Shown here: positions 1 to 9,031 of the stretch, piece by piece | Layout: the number at the start of each line of letters is the position of its first letter | Numbering within the stretch: position 1 is the first letter of the stretch | Source of the DNA: Bondarzewia mesenterica | Taxonomy: Eukaryota > Basidiomycota > Agaricomycetes > Russulales > Bondarzewiaceae | DNA: 17,715 nt | Assembly: GCA_004802705.1 (NCBI GenBank) | Contig: SGPL01000632.1 | Coordinates: forward strand, 1 to 17,715 | Direction: 5' to 3' | Program-made: the position numbers and the translations under genes | The notes under the pieces: generated by a model | Told to the model about the DNA's origin: nothing | Database searches by the model: none | The model's input: only the letters and a program-made list of their open reading frames with translations

Positions 1-380
1 ACGTTCATGGATGAGAGCATCGAACCTGCGGGATGGACTCCGTTTGATAGTGCGAGGTGGGTATTTCTCAGTCAAGCTCGAGTTTCGCTTTCTAAGTTGA
101 ATGACTGGGTTGCAGGCCTGTCATCGCGAATACGACGTACTACGCAGAATATGCCTCTACTGGTGTGTTCCTTTTTGCCATACTTTATCTAGGCATCAGG
201 CGGCACTATTGCCCCTGCGTATGCTATACTTACGACACGCTCTGAATAGGACCGGGAGGCAATACCACCGCTCGTGTTGCCGTCGAGCATATTCTGACAC
301 CTGAAGAGGCGAAGATTTTTACTGTTGATGGTGTCTTCTTGGAGAGGCCTAGCTGGATTGACTTCGACTACGAATACTGA
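1..380 (+). CDS. Pectinesterase (CE8), C-terminal part, 5' end outside window
   Basis: Last exons of a pectin methylesterase, the secreted enzyme that removes methyl esters from homogalacturonan in plant cell walls. Exons by splice sites and protein continuity are 1-56, 116-162 and 250-380, with introns 57-115 (59 nt) and 163-249 (87 nt), all GT-AG. The joined frame reads TFMDESIEPAGWTPFDSA, then NTTYYAEYASTGPGGNTTAR, then ends WIDFDYEY before TGA at 378-380. The AEY.STGPG block followed by a Trp-rich end is the usual C-terminus of fungal CE8 proteins. The catalytic Asp residues and signal peptide would lie upstream of base 1, so activity cannot be judged. The 87-nt intron contains an earlier AG (near 191) that would break the frame, and protein continuity decides for 249. 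The next gene, a P450, starts 571 nt downstream on the same strand and is unrelated in function. Confidence 0.88.
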
Positions 381-951
381 ACGTTGAATAGCTTACCTTT
401 TCTCCATCGTCTAACAACTGTTTTTTCGGACGCGACCGCATGTCGGTTTCCATGCCAAATATGTACGTCGGTGAAAATATGAAATCGAATCGGAATTGAC
501 GCACTGGTAAACGGAATCTAGGAACTCGCCTGTAAGAATGGTCATAAATATACTGGTGTGTCCTTTGCTAAAGGAGGCTATTCACATGTTCATCAGATCA
601 GCAGTGACGAACAGTGTCGCTCGCTGGTGCACCTCGGGACCCGGATCTGCTTCCACTCTGAACTTTATGCCATGTCTGTTGCGTAAATCAGAAATGAATG
701 AACCTTATAGGCTTCGAGAAGCCTGATAGCAATGTCGTTCGCACGATGTAAGTAGAAGTTGGGTAACGTTCGCAGATGTCTATTGCTCTCATGACGGTGT
801 TACACATGACTATGAGATATGATACTCCGGTCAATTCCGTGGACGATCGGCATATGATGTTTGGAAGACGGTATATAAAGCCACTTCTGTAACTCTGCCT
901 TGGCCCCCACAACAGTGCAGGTTACTTCCCTTATCATCTGAGGTTGGCAGG
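381..951. other. Intergenic region between pectinesterase and P450
   Basis: 571 nt containing the 3' flank of the pectinesterase and the promoter of the P450. Short ORFs occur on both strands, but none resembles a protein family. The only element I can support is the TATA box at 872-879. Confidence 0.6.
872..879 (+). promoter_or_regulatory. TATA box of the P450 gene
   Basis: TATATAAA lies 72 nt upstream of the P450 start codon at 952. Transcription starting about 30 nt downstream would leave a 5' UTR of roughly 45 nt, a normal fungal arrangement. The TATA match is direct; the transcription start is inferred. Confidence 0.6.
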
Positions 952-3175
952 ATGCCTGACATAGACTTGTTAAACCTTGGTCTCTTGACCATCGCCGCAG
1001 TGGCAGCCTTATCGATAGCATTGTTGGGTATCCTAACTCGCAGAACTCGTCGTCCTCCACTCCCGCCCGGGCCCAAATCATCTTGGTTCGGCCTAGGTCA
1101 ACCCGTCATGCCTAAATTACATCCTTGGCGCACTTATGCGAAATGGCGAAGCCTTTATGGTATTATCCTGCATCGCATTTGCATGCCGGTTCATTGACGT
1201 TCGCTTCTTGCTGTTGTACCGTGCTGTGCTGGATGCAGGTGACATCATCTACATGCGTGCGTTCGGGAACTCTGTCATGGTCTTGAACTCAGCAAAGGTA
1301 GCGGACGACTTGCTCGACAAGCGCGGTGCCATCTATTCTTCCAGGCCAGTGAGGACTATGATTCATGATGTGTAAGTGGATGCTGGTATTGCAAATTCTG
1401 ATCATTCTGACGTCTGCGCAGGATGGGATGGAATTGGTCCTTCGCGGGAATGCCCTACGGCAATTCATGGAGGAAGCACCGAGGCGCTTTTCAGAAGCAC
1501 TTCCACGCGCGCGCTTCTCCCCGTTATGAACCGATCCAGATCAGGGAGACTCATGCGCTCCTCCGCAACTTGCTTCGGAGCCCCGAGAACTATTATCATC
1601 ATGCACGCAGGTGCGGCTCCAGGTTTGGTCTTAAATGCATCCTCGTTGGCTCATAGATGTCTTTCTGCACGTGCAGGAGTGCGGCGGCTCTAGTCATGAA
1701 GATTTCCTATGGCCATGACGTCGCAGAAGAGGGCGACATCTTCGTGACTCTGGCCGAAAGGGCCATGTCTAACTTGATCAAAGCTGGCATATTCGGGACG
1801 TACTTAGTCGACTATATCCCAATCCGTTAGTCAATGCCCTCGATCCTCTCAACAAGATTATTGACACTTGATTCTGACAACATAGTGAAGTACGTTCCAC
1901 AATGGTTCCCTGGCGCTGAATTCAAGAGGCAGGGAACGAAATGGATGATGGATTCACAAGCAATGCTCGATGAGCCTTATAAGGTGGTTAAGGCGCAAAT
2001 GGTAGGAAGACGTATCTATTTGGGAAAGTCACCGGCTCACGCGAAGTTACCTCGCTTTCAGGTTTCAGGTACTGCAGAGCCCTCCGTCATGACGATCGAA
2101 CTCGAGAGCTCGAACGATTCCAAGGAAGTGGACATCACTCTCATCAAGAACATCGCCGCCATTTCTTACGCAGGTAAATTCTGAATTTCTTTAGCAATTA
2201 GTCCTTGCGATCTCATCCAATGACCAATGTCGCACTAGCTGGTGCTGACACCGTGAGCTTCTTTGCTTATTTTCACATCAATCTGGTTTTCATAGTGGCT
2301 GGGTTGATAGACCGTCGCTACATTAATGACATTCTTCTTGACCATGCTGCTCCACCCCGAGGTCCAGCACAAGGCTCAGGAAGAGATTGATAGAGTCGTT
2401 GGTCCTGATCGCCTTCCGGAATTCAGCGATCGGGACCAACTGCCATATGTCAGGAACGTCGTTTGGGAATGTTTGCGTTGGAACCCAGTGGCGCCTTTGG
2501 CCGTTCCTCATGCGACGACGCAAGACGATGTTTATAATGGATACTGGATCCCGAAGGGTACCACGCTCTTACCCAATGTCTGGTTAGTTTTCGCAACAAT
2601 TTCCTCCTGTATTAAACCACTTATTTGATTCTGGTCGCTGACAACCGGATTCCCTTTTAGGGCTATGTTCCATGACGAGGCGAAGTATCCAGATGCATTT
2701 GCGTTCAGGCCGGAACGGTTTGAGGATCAGAAGAAAAATACAGAGCTTGGGATCAACGACTTACCTCACATCGTCTTTGGATTCGGACGACGGTGAGTTC
2801 GGCTTCTCACTTACCTGATGATTGTTTGGTGATTATGTCTCGGTGCGTTTTGCAGTGTCTGTCCTGGCCGATGGCTCGCCTTGGACAGTTTATGGATTAC
2901 GATCGCATCACTTCTTTCCGTTTACAATATCTCTAAGTCGAGGGACACAAGTGGAGCCGTAATTGAGCCGGAAGTCGACTTTGTCAGCGCCGTAGTGAGG
3001 TGCGTAATACTACTCAAATGCGTCGCTATTGTTGTTGACGTTGGAATCGCTGATGACTTGCCGTACACACAGTCAACCAAAGAGGTTCAAATGTTCGCTT
3101 GTTCCTCGCTCGGAGACAGCTTTGGCTCTCATCAACCAGACGGAGGACGAGCAAGACAGGGCTAAGTGGTTTTGA
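952..3175 (+). CDS. Cytochrome P450 monooxygenase (microsomal, class II type)
   Basis: Haem-thiolate monooxygenase, substrate unknown; it needs an NADPH-P450 reductase and should sit in the ER membrane. Eleven exons: 952-1159, 1239-1371, 1422-1610, 1677-1825, 1886-2001, 2062-2173, 2239-2252, 2311-2582, 2661-2792, 2856-2999, 3073-3175. They sum to 1572 nt, exactly 523 codons plus TGA, and every phase agrees. Features in order: membrane anchor about residues 9-28, PPGP hinge 38-41, helix I AAGADTT 302-308, helix K ECLR 360-363, FRPERF 413-418, and haem loop FGFGRRVCPG 437-446 with ligand Cys444. Length is normal for the family. Overall similarity, from memory, is to the basidiomycete P450s often annotated as O-methylsterigmatocystin oxidoreductase-like (CYP5144/CYP620 type); the CYP family is not certain. 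Exon 7 is a 14-nt microexon. No disabling changes seen. Confidence 0.93.
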
Positions 3176-3333
3176 TTTTTTTCCGTTTGACTTTCCAGCG
3201 GACTCGGAAAGCTTTCAATTCTATCGTGGTCGGAGCTCACATACATGTGATATGATCTGTGTATTACAATCGTTATTGACCGGTCTGAATAGAGTCTTCT
3301 TTTTTGTTGGCGTCTTTGGGCGCAGTGTCTTAG

Positions 3334-3690
3334 AGAGTGGCCATCTCTGGGTACAGAGCTCCTGTCGACATTGGGCACACTATAGAGAATGCTCCAGCCC
3401 TTAGTCCTTTCGATACTTTGCCACCATCCAGATCAGGCCGATCCCGCGGTGCTGCCAAACGCTCAAAGAAAGCGGAGCCAGACTACGACTGTCATATGTT
3501 GTAGGAGTCTCTTTCTCATCCCACACGTACTTACTGACTCTTTACTTCTTCAGCTTTCGATGCGTCCGATGTGAGTCAATTTTCGCTCACTGTGATACAT
3601 ATACTTCATTTTGTTCACGGGGTTTTTGACCGTCTCTAGGCATCGGCTGCACTCCCTGCTTTTTTTCCAGGAGTATACGCACGTAGTTAA
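3334..3690 (+). CDS. Possible 3' exons of an unrecognised gene
   Basis: Three stretches on + join in frame through plausible GT-AG introns: 3334-3490, 3554-3570 and 3640-3690, with introns of 63 and 69 nt. They give 74 residues ending PAFFPGVYARS before TAA at 3688-3690. The middle is basic and Ser/Pro-rich (PPSRSGRSRGAAKRSKK). No start codon is visible: an in-frame TAG sits at 3331-3333, so if real the first exon must follow an acceptor there, and only 158 nt separate it from the P450 stop. I do not recognise the protein. It may be the tail of a short gene, a relic of a longer gene lost by rearrangement, or chance. The donor GTCATATG is weak. Confidence 0.25.
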
Positions 3691-4199
3691 CCGTCCCAAA
3701 TCTGGGCGCTCCTGCTGAAGAAGGTGAATTTTAGGTATGAAGTACTAACCAGCGGTACTGGGCGTGTTCGTCCAGTAGCACCTTTCTCGCTATTTATCGA
3801 TCCGGTCGTCGTCAAGATTGGGCCCTGAATAGAGAACGACTTGCAAACGTCAACGGCGTTGTGGGCAAAGTCAGCTTCAGCGACAGTGAGCTCGGCAGCA
3901 TCCCAGATCGATCACATAACCTAGGCAGTGTACGACCTCATGTTGAATGGAAAATATATCATTGTCATCGTTTTCCTACTCTACAGCCCACGAACTAGAT
4001 GTATAGCAAATATCAGCACACAACAATGATAGCAAACAGATGCGAAGATAGCAAGGGAACAACTGAAATCGTGAATACAAAATGGATGACGAAGGGGGAA
4101 GGACTGAAAGCTATTCACCCAACAACTTTTTTGTCGAAAGGTCTCGTTACCTAAGCGATGTAGACCGCCGTTGTGCCTGAGCGACTTGTAAGTAGTAAT
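3691..4199. other. Gene-poor interval, nothing identifiable
   Basis: About 500 nt of mixed composition with no recognisable gene. On the minus strand a frame is open from 3911 to 3687 (73 codons before TAA, with TGA just upstream and no ATG) and reads coding-like around WDAAELTVAEADFAHNAVD. Without a start or a family match I treat it as unproven. Confidence 0.4.
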
Positions 4200-4215
4200 A
4201 AGCTGTAATAAGATG

Positions 4216-4239
4216 AATAAATTAATAAATTAATAATAA
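4216..4239. repeat. AT-rich tandem tract, 8-nt period
   Basis: AATAAATT occurs twice in direct succession (4216-4231), followed by a third degenerate unit to 4239. It lies at the centre of a strongly AT-rich stretch (4201-4260, about 22% GC) immediately before the GC-rich block. Confidence 0.7.
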
Positions 4240-4255
4240 GGAATTTGAAATATGA

Positions 4256-5150
4256 GGCCAGGCGCGTCAGCGCCCTGCGGGCCGGGCGCGCGATGACCGC
4301 CGCCGCACCAACAGCCGCATAGTGCTGTCGGTGCACTCTGAGCATAAGTAAGAAAGAATTTAGAAGACAATTTAAAAAAGACCTCGGAATGCTTGCATCC
4401 GGAACTCGGTGCTCGTGTCGTCCGGCGTGGGTGCAACGCTCTGGCGCTTGTGCAGCGGCAGCGCAATCCTTTTTTTTTTCACTGTACTGTATTTCCCGTT
4501 TTGGCATGCTTTGTGCACCCGTCGTCATGCCATGCGGTGGACGAGCGTCGCGAATGATGTAGCGATGATGCGGTATGCGGGTCATGTGAACACTTCATTG
4601 ACTGGTTCGACGACGAGGCCCCGAGTCGGGGTTTGGCTGTGGTGGGACCGTGTGGGTAAGGACGTTCTTACAAACCTTGCCTCGTTGCTGCCACCGTGCG
4701 TGTGGCCCCGTCGGAAGCGCCCGCCGCAATTGGCAGTCGGTCCCGCCCGTCGTGCCCAGTTGCCCCGCGGTACGTACGCCTTCCGAGGAAGCTGCCTTCT
4801 TTCCCAGCGACGCGCGTCCAGTGATGTTCCGCCCGCGCCACGTCCGCATCCGCGTCTACTACATATGTATCTATGTATCCTTGTGCACCCTGTGCCCCTC
4901 TGCGTGTCTGCGCTCGACAAGCCCGCGTCCGCCTCGGAGCAACGGGTCCCAGCCTTGGCTGGGAACTTGGGCAAGACGATCCCGGGTGGGACGCGCGAGG
5001 CCTTCGCCATCTCCTTCGCCCTCCTCCCACGTTCACACGTGTGCTTCGCGATGCCGCCTCCCCCGTGTGTACACACAGGACCGAGAAGGATGGAAGGTGA
5101 GTGACAGGCGCGCCTCTGCATGCAGGCTTGTGGCTGGGTAGGTTCATAGT
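4256..5150. other. CpG-rich high-GC block without a recognised gene
   Basis: Two GC-rich pieces, about 4256-4320 and 4390-5150, separated by a short AT-rich segment. Hand counts give about 72% GC for 4681-4740 (nine CpG) and about 68% for 4741-4800, against 22% for 4201-4260. Long ORFs are open in several overlapping frames on both strands, as expected where stop codons are rare at high GC, and none resembles a known protein. There is a T10 run at 4470-4479. Small inverted repeats include TCCCAGCC-TT-GGCTGGGA (4947-4964), CACACGTGTG (5034-5043) and GTGTGTACACAC (5065-5076). It could be a transposon fragment, a non-coding RNA locus or transferred DNA; the sequence alone does not decide. Confidence 0.5.
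4947..4964. repeat. Perfect 8-bp inverted repeat with 2-nt loop
   Basis: TCCCAGCC, a TT spacer, then GGCTGGGA. Capable of forming a compact hairpin in DNA or RNA. No poly-T follows closely and no gene end is nearby, so a terminator role is not supported. Confidence 0.6.
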
Positions 5151-6871
5151 TACCTTTTGAATCTCATCCGTGCGGCAGGTGTCCCGCTTGTTGCTGTTTT
5201 GCAGCGTCAGCGGCATGTAAAAGCGTGTTGCCTCCTAAAATCTGCTTTGTTCTCCATGTCTCGTAGCTGATGCGAATTGAATACAAGAGACGACCAATCA
5301 AGGTCAACTTGTCAACGTGTTCGCGGCGATGCTCGCGGTGACTATTGTGACAGCGAAGCATTCATCAACCGCCTTGTGATTCTTTACCGTACAGCAAGGG
5401 AGGGATAGCGATAGCAACGACTTTGCGTTCAAGTCCGAGTACATCTCACCATGTCATCCTGATGATGTTGCTTCTCTCTCTTCCACTCGCAGAACCACTA
5501 GTTATGCCATTCTAAATGCTTACTGTAGCCGGAGCGAACCGTTATCGAGTCTGATAATTGATTCGAGGAATCGGCATCTCCCAGCTCTATGACTCCCACA
5601 TTTCCTGCGGCGCACACGCGTCCGATGTCGGGCCCAGTGTCGTAACGTGTTGGAGCTCGAGGGATACGCACCCCTATTGCCACAATGAAGTGATTCTCAT
5701 TTTCAAGCACCCTCTTCACTGGGATTGGGCTGCATAGACTCGCCTGGTACAGGAAAATTGGGCCTCCGGAGGTGGGTCCGATCCTTCGTCCGTTTTTAGC
5801 CTTATCGCCTGATCTGCTTCTGCACGGTTGCTTGGCGATTTTGGATCTCGGAGACCCATTTGGAAGGTATGGACCCGCAAGGCGATTCCTCCTTTCTTTG
5901 CATTTATTCGTTTGTGGCTGTCTTTGCTCACTGGCAGGGAGCAGGTAAGCACGCGCAGAGCAAATAGCCTTCGAGGGCTGCGGCAGGATGCATCGTCTTC
6001 CTCTCGTGCGTTTCCGCCCTCGGCTTGGGCATGGCTCTCGATGAACGTCTGGCGTAGAGGCGTTGGTAGTTGCCTGACGCACTGCGTTCGTTGGCTGGAC
6101 GGTGTGCAAAGTGCATGCAGTTGTTCTGCGATGCGTCTGGACCCGTCATTGCGCAAGCGGCGCGAGGTACGGGCGAGGTTGCACAGCCGGATGGACTCTG
6201 CCTTTGAAATGTCAATTGAGAATTAGTGTCGTACATATGTACACTTGCAAACCAGAGTTCTGCTTTAATGAGAGTTTCAGGACAAGAATTCACTTGGGTC
6301 TCACTTGACATGATACCTCCATATTCGGAGTTGGGCCTGGCCTGTCCAATACTGTATGCTGATTGGCTGGTCCACGTTCTGCTCACGACTCGTGCCCCAC
6401 TTACTAACTGAATTTGTTCTCAGTGCACGACCTGGCTGCGTCGATTATCATTTTATAGTGACATTACGCCCTCATCCCGAGAGCGCCAAATCGCAAAAAG
6501 ATGCTCCCAATTGTAGGCTTTCGATGATCCCTGTTCCTGCGCATTTCCGAGCTGCACTGCCATCTGCTTCTTCATTGACAGGACTTGGTGATCCGAAGGG
6601 ATAAGCGAAGAGGCAAGTGATGCCGAATGCCATAAATATCCCACCAAGACGTGCAAAAAAAGGACAAGCAAAGTAGTCGAGCGCGGCCAGGTTTGTCTGC
6701 TTTTCCAAGTGCTCTGCTCTGATTGACCAACGTATATTTAGCTTGGACATCTTTGCCTTGATTGCATAACTTCACTTCGAGCTTTGTGCGCTACGACGCT
6801 GTACGTGTTTTCCTCCGCGCCTTATTCCTGTGTATCTGACCCGCATCCTTGTCAGATCATCAATTCTCATC
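5151..6871. other. Long intergenic region upstream of the amine oxidase
   Basis: About 1.7 kb without a gene I can support. A minus-strand frame is open from 6109 to 5498 (203 codons) and overlaps open frames on both strands, but I recognise nothing in it and see no consistent intron pattern. A 12-bp palindrome, GTACATATGTAC, sits at 6231-6242. The last 150 nt should hold the oxidase promoter. Confidence 0.45.
6733..6740 (+). promoter_or_regulatory. Possible TATA-like element of the amine oxidase gene
   Basis: TATATTTA, 131 nt upstream of the preferred ATG at 6872. It is an imperfect TATA box at a plausible distance if the 5' UTR is about 100 nt. Position and AT content are the only support. 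Confidence 0.3.
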
Positions 6872-8608
6872 ATGGAAACTGACAGGCGACCCAAGCCTCA
6901 CGATGACACTCCTCAGCCGAGATCGGTTGGTATCGTCGGTGGCGGCGCTGCTGGGCTCTACGCTGCTATGCTACTCCGTCGTCTTGGCTATTCCGTCCAC
7001 ATCTTCGAGGCGAGCAACCGAATCGGTGGTCGTATCTACACTCATCACTTCTCCTCCGAGAAAAATCAGTACTTCGAGGCTGGCGCCATGCGCCTTCCCC
7101 AGACTGGCTTCCAACAAATCGTGTTCGACCTTTTGGATTATCTCGACAAGACGCCCGATCTCCCCGACGACAATCGTCCGCAAAAAGCGCCTTACTACCT
7201 CAACAGCCTTGGCAATTTCTTGCGCGTCAACGGCGTCTGGGTTCAAGCTGCGCAGGACGTGGGTCGAATTACTCCAGAATCTATTGGATGGCCTAGTTTG
7301 GAAGAGAACAAGAACAGACAGGCCGGTGATCTGCTCAAGGAGGCTCTCAAGCCGCTTGTCGAGGCCCGAGCCAAGGGCTTTGATGAGCTTTTGAAGTTTG
7401 ACGACCTATCCTTCCGCTTGTATCTCAAGCAATTGAAGAGTACCGATACTGTGTGGGATGATGATCTCATCGATTTCGTCGAAACTGTCTGTTCGCAGAC
7501 GAATCAATTTGCTCTCAGCTGCGTCGAACTTTTCATGCAGAACGAGGACTTTGGCCAGCACGAGTGGTGGACGATCGATGGTGGCATGGACCGACTTCCT
7601 CGAGCTATGGCTCACCTCGTCGGGTTGAGCAACATCACTTTTTGGTGCTCGGGTTACAGGCATCGAACAGATGCGGGGTGGAGGAGTGAGACTCACCGCC
7701 CAAGGGTACAACGGCGTCGTTCACGCGACTTTCGAGAAGTCATCCTCGCTATCCCTCCCGCTGCCTTGAAGATGATCGCGGATCGTCCGACTTGGAGTCC
7801 GAGGAAGGAGATGGCCATTCGTTCGATGCACTTCGAGTCCCTCTATAAGATGGGCTTGCGTTTCAAGACTCGTTTCTGGGAGAAGGAGCCCATGCCTCTC
7901 AATCGGCCGAAGATCCTTCGGTATTGGGGTTCCGGACCCGTTCAGCTGATGACGAAGGGCGGTCAATCCACGACAGATCTCCCTATTCGATGGATCGTAT
8001 ACCCGTCAAATGGTATAGGCGATCAGGGTCCCGGAGTTCTCTTGCTTTACGCTTGGATGACGGACGCGCAGACGTGGCTCCCGCTCTCCCCTTACGAACG
8101 CCGCAGCCTGGCGTTGAGTTGCCTTTCCGAGCTTTACGGGGACCAGGTGAACGACGAGCTCATGGAGACGTTCGATGTATGCTGGTCGACTCGCTCGGCG
8201 ACGGGCGATGCTATGTTCCTCCCCGGACAGTTCAAAGCGCGCTTCGATCCTGCTCGTGCGCCTGAGGGGGACGTATACTTTGCGGGCGAGCACCTCTCGG
8301 AGCACCATACCTGGATAGCGGGGGCGCTTTTATCGGCCAAGGATACCGTCGAGCAGATCACAAAGCGGTCTGTTTCCACATTTAGTGCTGTCGACACGTC
8401 CCCACTTCCCGTCCCTGCTGCGGACGTCAATCATGGTTTCCTTTTTGTTCCAAGCAACCCTCTCTTCGTGCGCCACGGCGATGGACACACGGATCGCTCG
8501 AAACCTCCAGTTAAGCCACAGACTTTGGGAGGACAGATCGGATTCCATCCCGTTGGACCAGAAGTGACATACCTCGCTGGTCCGCAGGGCGACTTCGGGT
8601 TGATCTAG
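6872..8608 (+). CDS. FAD-dependent amine oxidase (monoamine / L-amino acid oxidase family)
   Basis: Flavoenzyme expected to oxidise an amine or amino acid with O2, giving imine or aldehyde plus H2O2; substrate unknown. Single exon, 578 aa from ATG 6872. An in-frame ATG at 6830 would add 14 residues, but 6872 has the better context (CATCATGG) and places the dinucleotide fold near the N-terminus as usual. FAD-binding motif GIVGGGAAG is at 20-28, with EASNRIGGR 46-54 (Glu46 expected to bind the ribose). The C-terminal flavin motif FAGEHLSEHHTWIAGA is at 470-485. No signal peptide or membrane segment is obvious, so the protein is probably intracellular. Residues 258-289 are out of frame with the family: a T5 run at 7639-7643 carries one extra base, and a base is missing near 7739, which restores the frame. 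Lack of introns contrasts with the neighbouring genes. Convergent with the MFS gene. Confidence 0.9.
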   Translation: METDRRPKPHDDTPQPRSVGIVGGGAAGLYAAMLLRRLGYSVHIFEASNRIGGRIYTHHFSSEKNQYFEAGAMRLPQTGFQQIVFDLLDYLDKTPDLPDDNRPQKAPYYLNSLGNFLRVNGVWVQAAQDVGRITPESIGWPSLEENKNRQAGDLLKEALKPLVEARAKGFDELLKFDDLSFRLYLKQLKSTDTVWDDDLIDFVETVCSQTNQFALSCVELFMQNEDFGQHEWWTIDGGMDRLPRAMAHLVGLSNITFWCSGYRHRTDAGWRSETHRPRVQRRRSRDFREVILAIPPAALKMIADRPTWSPRKEMAIRSMHFESLYKMGLRFKTRFWEKEPMPLNRPKILRYWGSGPVQLMTKGGQSTTDLPIRWIVYPSNGIGDQGPGVLLLYAWMTDAQTWLPLSPYERRSLALSCLSELYGDQVNDELMETFDVCWSTRSATGDAMFLPGQFKARFDPARAPEGDVYFAGEHLSEHHTWIAGALLSAKDTVEQITKRSVSTFSAVDTSPLPVPAADVNHGFLFVPSNPLFVRHGDGHTDRSKPPVKPQTLGGQIGFHPVGPEVTYLAGPQGDFGLI

Positions 8609-9031
8609 ATGGTCGTTTTCATCCGCAGAGGAGTCCTGCCGAAGATACTCAGGTCAGTACATGACTGTTCAACTGAGAAAATGAATCGATACGATCTCTT
8701 CTGATGCGGGCCTCAGGATTCGACTGTAGGTCATTCAGAACGCATAGGGGAACATTCTGTTTCCGGATAGGCAGTTAGCAGAAATTGCGAATATATCAAT
8801 TCTTCGTTGTCAATTCTTTCTGCATATCGTTCCTGCGCACGTCACATAGAGAAAGTAGGTGCCGGAGCCAGCAGCTATCGTACATTTCAAGCCTGTGCCA
8901 CGGTCGCGGTCCATGTAAGTCCAATACATGACTAGTGAGAAGTATTCTACTCCAGCCCCCTTCGCCTGAGCGCCGTTTGCACGGAAATAATGACGGTCAT
9001 CCAGATCTCTGGGTGTAGTAATGAAGCTATC
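8609..9031. other. Convergent 3' intergenic region
   Basis: 423 nt between the oxidase stop (8608, +) and the MFS stop (9032, -). It should contain both 3' UTRs and polyadenylation sites. No ORF, repeat or RNA gene is visible. Confidence 0.6.

Noticed and set aside
4151..5216. Long overlapping ORFs on both strands (for example 4409-5104 on +, 4582-5121 and 4668-5216 on -)
   Set aside because: They overlap one another in several frames inside a 65-70% GC block where stops are rare, show biased Arg/Pro/Ala composition and match no family I know.
5498..6156. Minus-strand ORFs of 203 and 146 codons
   Set aside because: They overlap in different frames and lack recognisable motifs, convincing introns or a promoter. 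Part of the first (5498-5760) reads somewhat protein-like, but not enough to call a gene.
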